A DNA stretch of 9,008 bases from an uncultured beta proteobacterium. Lineage in GTDB: Bacteria > Pseudomonadota > Gammaproteobacteria > Burkholderiales > Burkholderiaceae_C. The notes beneath the pieces are model-generated. The model was given only the letters and a program-made list of their open reading frames with translations, made no database searches and was not told the DNA's origin. This document shows, piece by piece, positions 5,823 through 9,008 of this stretch; the first letter of the stretch is position 1; every line of letters starts with the position of its first letter. The stretch is from contig CAIXMC010000456.1 in the NCBI GenBank assembly GCA_903920405.1, positions 1 to 9,008 on the forward strand, given 5' to 3'. The position numbers and the translations under genes were made by a program.

Positions 5823-6114
5823 CGCTGCCGCCTTTCAGAACATGCACAAGTGTTGACAGGGTGGGGCGGTTGGGAGAAAACCGATCTATCAGTAGATGCC
5901 GCATCTCATCGGGTGTTGGCGGTTCTTTGTCAAACAAGTCGTGAGCCAGCCTTAAGCGACGGGTTGCAATGGCATCAAAAGCCTTGCGCAAAGATGCAAA
6001 ACGCTCAGGATCTCGATCGGGTGGGTAAATTCGCACAGCGGCGAGGTAAGCTGCGCGCACAGCAGCGTCGTCGGCATCACGTTCAATGCCAAGTACTTGG
6101 TAAGGATCACTCAT
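5812..6114 (-). CDS. Minimal J-domain protein with altered HPD motif
   Basis: The 100-aa product is little more than a J domain: MSDPYQVLGIERDADDAAVR (helix I and start of II), AAYLAAVRIY, then P31-P32-D33-R-D-P-E-R-F and helix III (FASLRKAFDAI). J proteins use a strictly conserved His-Pro-Asp to trigger Hsp70 ATP hydrolysis; here the histidine is proline, encoded by CCA, giving YPPDRDP. The glycine/phenylalanine region, zinc fingers and client-binding domains of full DnaJ are absent. The last 35 residues are a short basic tail. The ATG follows directly on the TAG of the TPR gene and the 3' end overlaps the grpE-like gene by 11 bases. It is probably the partner of the operon's Hsp70, but its ability to stimulate ATPase activity is uncertain. 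Confidence 0.85.
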   Translation of the reverse strand: MSDPYQVLGIERDADDAAVRAAYLAAVRIYPPDRDPERFASLRKAFDAIATRRLRLAHDLFDKEPPTPDEMRHLLIDRFSPNRPTLSTLVHVLKGGSDGR

Positions 6115-8640
6115 CTAGGAAATTTTCCGCCCGTCGCTGGGCCTTTTGTATTTAAGAATCTCTGCCACAAGGGAGGCAGGCAGTTTGGTTGAGTCATTGG
6201 ATGCCCCGGAGATAGCTACACTAACGATCGTACTCAGTACAAGTAAACTGTCGCCATCACATAACTTGAAAATCATCTTGTACATCGATTCGCCAAAGGT
6301 ATGACGGACTTCCTTGAGGATTGCCCTTCCTTTGTCAAACTTGACAATGGCATCCACCAACTCTTGAATTTCGTCTGCATCCGTGTTCCCGGAATTCCTG
6401 GTCGGGCCAGTACCATCAGGCACGTCTGTTTCGTCAAACTCAGAATTATCGTCTCCGTCATCGTCGCCCTCATGCAATAGCGTTTCGATTCGCACCACCA
6501 GGCGCAAGTCTTTGCTTCGACGAGCCTGCTTGCATGCACTCTCAATATCTTCGTAATCACGATCACTGTCAATGCATTGCTGACGAGCATGGCGTGCTGC
6601 AACGGCATGGTAAACAAAAATCGGTTGATCCGGCCAGCGTATTCTTGCTGAATTGGCAAACTTTTCAACACAGTCATGCTCGTGGTGTCGACTGAGCGCT
6701 TCGCATATCCGTACCGTCATCTGATCGTCAAGAACAGGTGTCGATGCCACTGTGGCGATGGCCTTTTGCCAAGGTGCCAAAATATCCATGGTCTTGTGGA
6801 CAGGTTCCTGCTCAAGAACCAATGCCAAGTCAAGAATGTCGGCAGCCGTCAAGGCTTTCGACCAGTCAATCCCGGCCTCGTCCAGTAGCCATGCCGATGA
6901 TGACAAACCGAAGAAGGCAAAGGCTTCTTTCGCTTCTCGTACCAAACGCCAGCCAGCCGCAAGTCCGCCACCCCACATGCCTGCTGCAAGACGTGTCAGG
7001 TGCAAACGTTCATCGCTTCCAACCGGTTTGGTCCATGCCTGTAGCAGATGAATTCTGGCTAGGTCAACACTTTCGCCCAACCAGCCCGTCGCTTCATCGA
7101 TTTCTTTGATGGCGGCTTTCAAATTGTCTGCAGCAATATGTTTGACGGCATGAGACAAATAGGCGTTGCCAACCATGGAACGAACCTTGCGGTTCAACGG
7201 ATCGATCTCCAGAAGATGCCGCGCCACTGTCGCAGCCTTTTTGATGACACCCGCTGCCAAAGCAGTTTCAACGGATTCAGTCAGCAAAGCAACATCATTG
7301 GGAAAGTGGCGCAAACCCAAATCCATGTGCTCTCGGCATATCTTTAATTCGTCGTGCTTGCGCCAAAACTTCACCAGCCGAACAAAGACATCACAGTCAA
7401 GGAGATCAAACTCCAAACTTTTCGTCAGCATCTCTGCACCTGTCCTGTCGAGAATTCCTTCGGCTGACAGATGATGTGGTTTGTACGCCATGTGGCGCAA
7501 AATCAGGGCTGTACGCAGTCGGTCATTGGCATTGTGGCTGTCTGCCAACATTTGTGCTGCACCAGACCAGTGCTTTTCGGCGTGTTTCGACTCACCTTTG
7601 ATCTCCACTGCCAACGCCAACGCACACTCCTGAGCAACATCTGAAGGGTTGCCGAAGATGTGTGGACTCTCACAATACCGCCGAACCGCCCAAGGTGACA
7701 ACCGTTGCCACGCACGCGTCGCAACCGCTTCGGGTAAATCACGTGAATTTTGCTGCACCAGATCAAACAAGGCTGCTGGTGCCAAATCTGCATCTGAGAC
7801 GGCCAATGCTCGCACCAATGGAGCATACGTGTGCGGACATCCCATCAGATCAATAGCCATCGTGTTTTGAAAACGATTGAGTCTGGCCCATCGGCGTAAA
7901 CGCTCTGCACCATCTGCAAGCAGCATGCGCAAAGGTGCTGCCAGTGGTTCGAACGGGCCATCCTCAGACAAACGATCGATCGCCAAACGTGCAGCGTCGT
8001 GATCTGTCTCCCACAACAACAGGGCTTTGAGCACAAGACGAAGGTCACGGTAAGGTGAACGAAATGGAATTCCAACAAGCGCAGCTTCCAGCGCCGGGGT
8101 GTCCCCGTTGGCATAGGCGCTCAGCGCTGCAAGAGCGAGTGGACGATGTTGAACAAGCAGCGTCTCTTTGGGTAGTCGAGCGACATAGGCATCGTCGGCG
8201 GCCAACAAGATAGGAGCGAGTCGCACTTCCAGCGTGGCAGTCTCAACATTTTGTTTGCCATCAGGCACAACACCAGAAACGGAATGCCGCGCGGACAAGT
8301 AGCCGAGGACTTCATCGAGTCGTCCCTCTTTGACAAGCCAGCCTATGTATTGACCTTCCCAAAGAGAAGTGCCGCAAAGTTCAGTGCGACTGCGCCAAAG
8401 CTCAATTGCTTCACGAAGCATGCCTTTTTCCGCAAGAACTTTAGCCCGCCCTGCATAAGCCTTCGCCAAGCCATCAACCCATTCTGTGCGCCGCTGTGTC
8501 TTTATAAGATTTTTGTAGCAATCGACAGCATCTCGAAAGCGGCCTTTTTCCAGATGAACGAGTGCCAATCGTTCTTGGACATCAGAGGCGCTAGCAGTGG
8601 GGATCGGTCGTTTGACGGGGCGTGCCGGTTTACGTGACAT
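6115..8640 (-). CDS. Large TPR-like helical repeat protein, first gene of the chaperone operon
   Basis: The 841-aa product begins with a basic tail (MSRKPARPVKRPIP) and then helix pairs of TPR type, such as ERLALVHLEKGRFRDAVDCY (about 23-42) and AEKGMLREAIELW, with more around 400-520 (LLEIDPLNRKVRSMVGNAYL). Most of the length is helical repeat. Near the C-terminus lies an acidic linker (about 724-757, EGDDDGDDNSEFDETD) followed by a final folded part of about 85 residues containing MYKMIFKLCDGDSLLVLSTI. There is no signal peptide. TPR proteins are protein-binding scaffolds, so a client-recruiting or docking role for the Hsp70 machinery is inferred. No specific family is recognised. No clear Shine-Dalgarno precedes the ATG. 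The downstream J-protein ATG follows its stop with no gap. Confidence 0.8.
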   Translation of the reverse strand: MSRKPARPVKRPIPTASASDVQERLALVHLEKGRFRDAVDCYKNLIKTQRRTEWVDGLAKAYAGRAKVLAEKGMLREAIELWRSRTELCGTSLWEGQYIGWLVKEGRLDEVLGYLSARHSVSGVVPDGKQNVETATLEVRLAPILLAADDAYVARLPKETLLVQHRPLALAALSAYANGDTPALEAALVGIPFRSPYRDLRLVLKALLLWETDHDAARLAIDRLSEDGPFEPLAAPLRMLLADGAERLRRWARLNRFQNTMAIDLMGCPHTYAPLVRALAVSDADLAPAALFDLVQQNSRDLPEAVATRAWQRLSPWAVRRYCESPHIFGNPSDVAQECALALAVEIKGESKHAEKHWSGAAQMLADSHNANDRLRTALILRHMAYKPHHLSAEGILDRTGAEMLTKSLEFDLLDCDVFVRLVKFWRKHDELKICREHMDLGLRHFPNDVALLTESVETALAAGVIKKAATVARHLLEIDPLNRKVRSMVGNAYLSHAVKHIAADNLKAAIKEIDEATGWLGESVDLARIHLLQAWTKPVGSDERLHLTRLAAGMWGGGLAAGWRLVREAKEAFAFFGLSSSAWLLDEAGIDWSKALTAADILDLALVLEQEPVHKTMDILAPWQKAIATVASTPVLDDQMTVRICEALSRHHEHDCVEKFANSARIRWPDQPIFVYHAVAARHARQQCIDSDRDYEDIESACKQARRSKDLRLVVRIETLLHEGDDDGDDNSEFDETDVPDGTGPTRNSGNTDADEIQELVDAIVKFDKGRAILKEVRHTFGESMYKMIFKLCDGDSLLVLSTIVSVAISGASNDSTKLPASLVAEILKYKRPSDGRKIS

Positions 8641-8684
8641 GGATTGGGAATTATCGAAACAATGAAGGGTGGTGATGGTACGCG

Positions 8685-8714
8685 ATTTTAGGTTGACTCG
8701 GAGTAACTTCTCAA
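8685..8714 (-). promoter_or_regulatory. Sigma70-like promoter of the chaperone operon
   Basis: Read on the minus strand, TTGAGA (8709-8714) and TAAAAT (8685-8690) are separated by 18 bases, matching the consensus at four and five of six positions. A transcript would start near 8678, about 38 bases before the ATG at 8640. No heat-shock (sigma32-type) promoter was recognised. The -35 box is only one base away from the TAA duplication of MITE copy 3, so the insertion may have altered upstream control. Confidence 0.5.
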
Positions 8715-8717
8715 TAA

Positions 8718-8820
8718 GGATATGGTCAATAATAAGTTCCGCATTTGGCCGTCAGATTTGGGCGCACTGCGTCGTTACAAATCGCTTATGTGGCTGGGCC
8801 ACACCGCACGATTTGCGCCT
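8718..8820. mobile_element. MITE copy 3, truncated by an insertion sequence
   Basis: The left end reads GGATATGGTCAATAATAAG and is preceded by TAA (8715-8717). The interior is that of copies 1 and 2 in reverse order, so this copy is inverted. Similarity ends at 8820 within the motif ATTTGCGCCT, where copies 1 and 2 continue GGCATTGC but here AGCAGCCTGTCGG begins. The missing part would be about 55 bases. The end that faces the chaperone operon carries CTGACG-N15-TATTAT, the same outward promoter-like pair seen at the right end of copy 1. Confidence 0.8.
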
Positions 8821-9008
8821 AGCAGCCTGTCGGACTTAACTAAAAATACCCTATTCATGGGAAAAAACATCAATTTTTCGCCATAAAAAATCGTTTTTTG
8901 GCTAATTTTTCATCTTTTTCGTTGATTTTGCTTACTTAAAACGTAATACGGCCATACGTTACAAATTCCCGGACAAACACACCATGTTCCATTCATTTTC
9001 GGCAGCGT
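8821..9008 (+). mobile_element. Left end of an insertion sequence running off the window
   Basis: AGCAGCCTGTCGGACTTA starts exactly where MITE copy 3 is broken and matches the terminal repeats of the short element at 2868-2988. An AT-rich leader of about 160 bases follows, with runs of T and A. An ATG at 8984 opens a frame reading MFHSFSAA up to the window edge, which may be the start of the transposase. The family cannot be named from this much sequence, and the other end and any target duplication lie outside the window. Confidence 0.65.

Noticed and set aside
136..8820. CRISPR array made of the repeated sequences
   Set aside because: There are only three copies, kilobases apart, with terminal inverted repeats and target duplications; no regular short repeat-spacer pattern is present.

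Overview
The window looks like an accessory region of a Gram-negative genome, most likely a betaproteobacterium (Comamonadaceae-like). That placement is an inference from the moderate GC content of the genes, the style of the toxin-antitoxin proteins and the REP-like repeats. No rRNA, tRNA or core housekeeping gene is present to fix the taxonomy.

Layout. Positions 1-112 are AT-rich and may hold the end of a gene entering from the left. A 161-bp miniature element (MITE) at 136-296 sits directly before a RelE/HigB-like toxin (315-719) and its overlapping helix-turn-helix antitoxin (682-1005). A gene-poor stretch (1006-1549) carries palindromic repeats. It leads into two gene scraps fused end to end: an AAA/DUF4143-type ATPase N-terminus (1550-1700) and a family-2 glycosyltransferase N-terminus (1699-1794). 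A brnT-brnA toxin-antitoxin pair follows on the minus strand (2354 to 1802). Positions 2396-2988 are a repeat cluster: MITE copy 2, a nested palindromic element, and a short AT-rich element with 19-bp terminal inverted repeats.

The main content is a minus-strand operon from 8640 down to 3029. Its five genes touch or overlap by 0, 11, 4 and 1 bases: an 841-aa TPR-like helical protein, a 100-aa J-domain protein, a 218-aa GrpE-like protein, a 606-aa Hsp70/DnaK-family protein and a 106-aa zinc-ribbon protein. This is a complete Hsp70 cycle (ATPase, J-protein, exchange factor) with two extra proteins that could recruit clients or partners. It differs from the housekeeping dnaKJ-grpE arrangement in gene order, in its very short J-protein, and in the J-protein having Pro-Pro-Asp where the canonical His-Pro-Asp should be. 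I consider it a candidate specialised chaperone system of unknown target.

Upstream of the operon lie a good sigma70-like promoter (8685-8714), MITE copy 3 (8718-8820), and the left end of an insertion sequence that interrupts that MITE and runs off the window. Its terminal repeat matches that of the short element at 2868-2988. Complete MITE copies have 3-bp TNA target duplications, and the same end of copies 1 and 3 faces the adjacent genes, so the elements may influence expression of the toxin-antitoxin pair and the chaperone operon.
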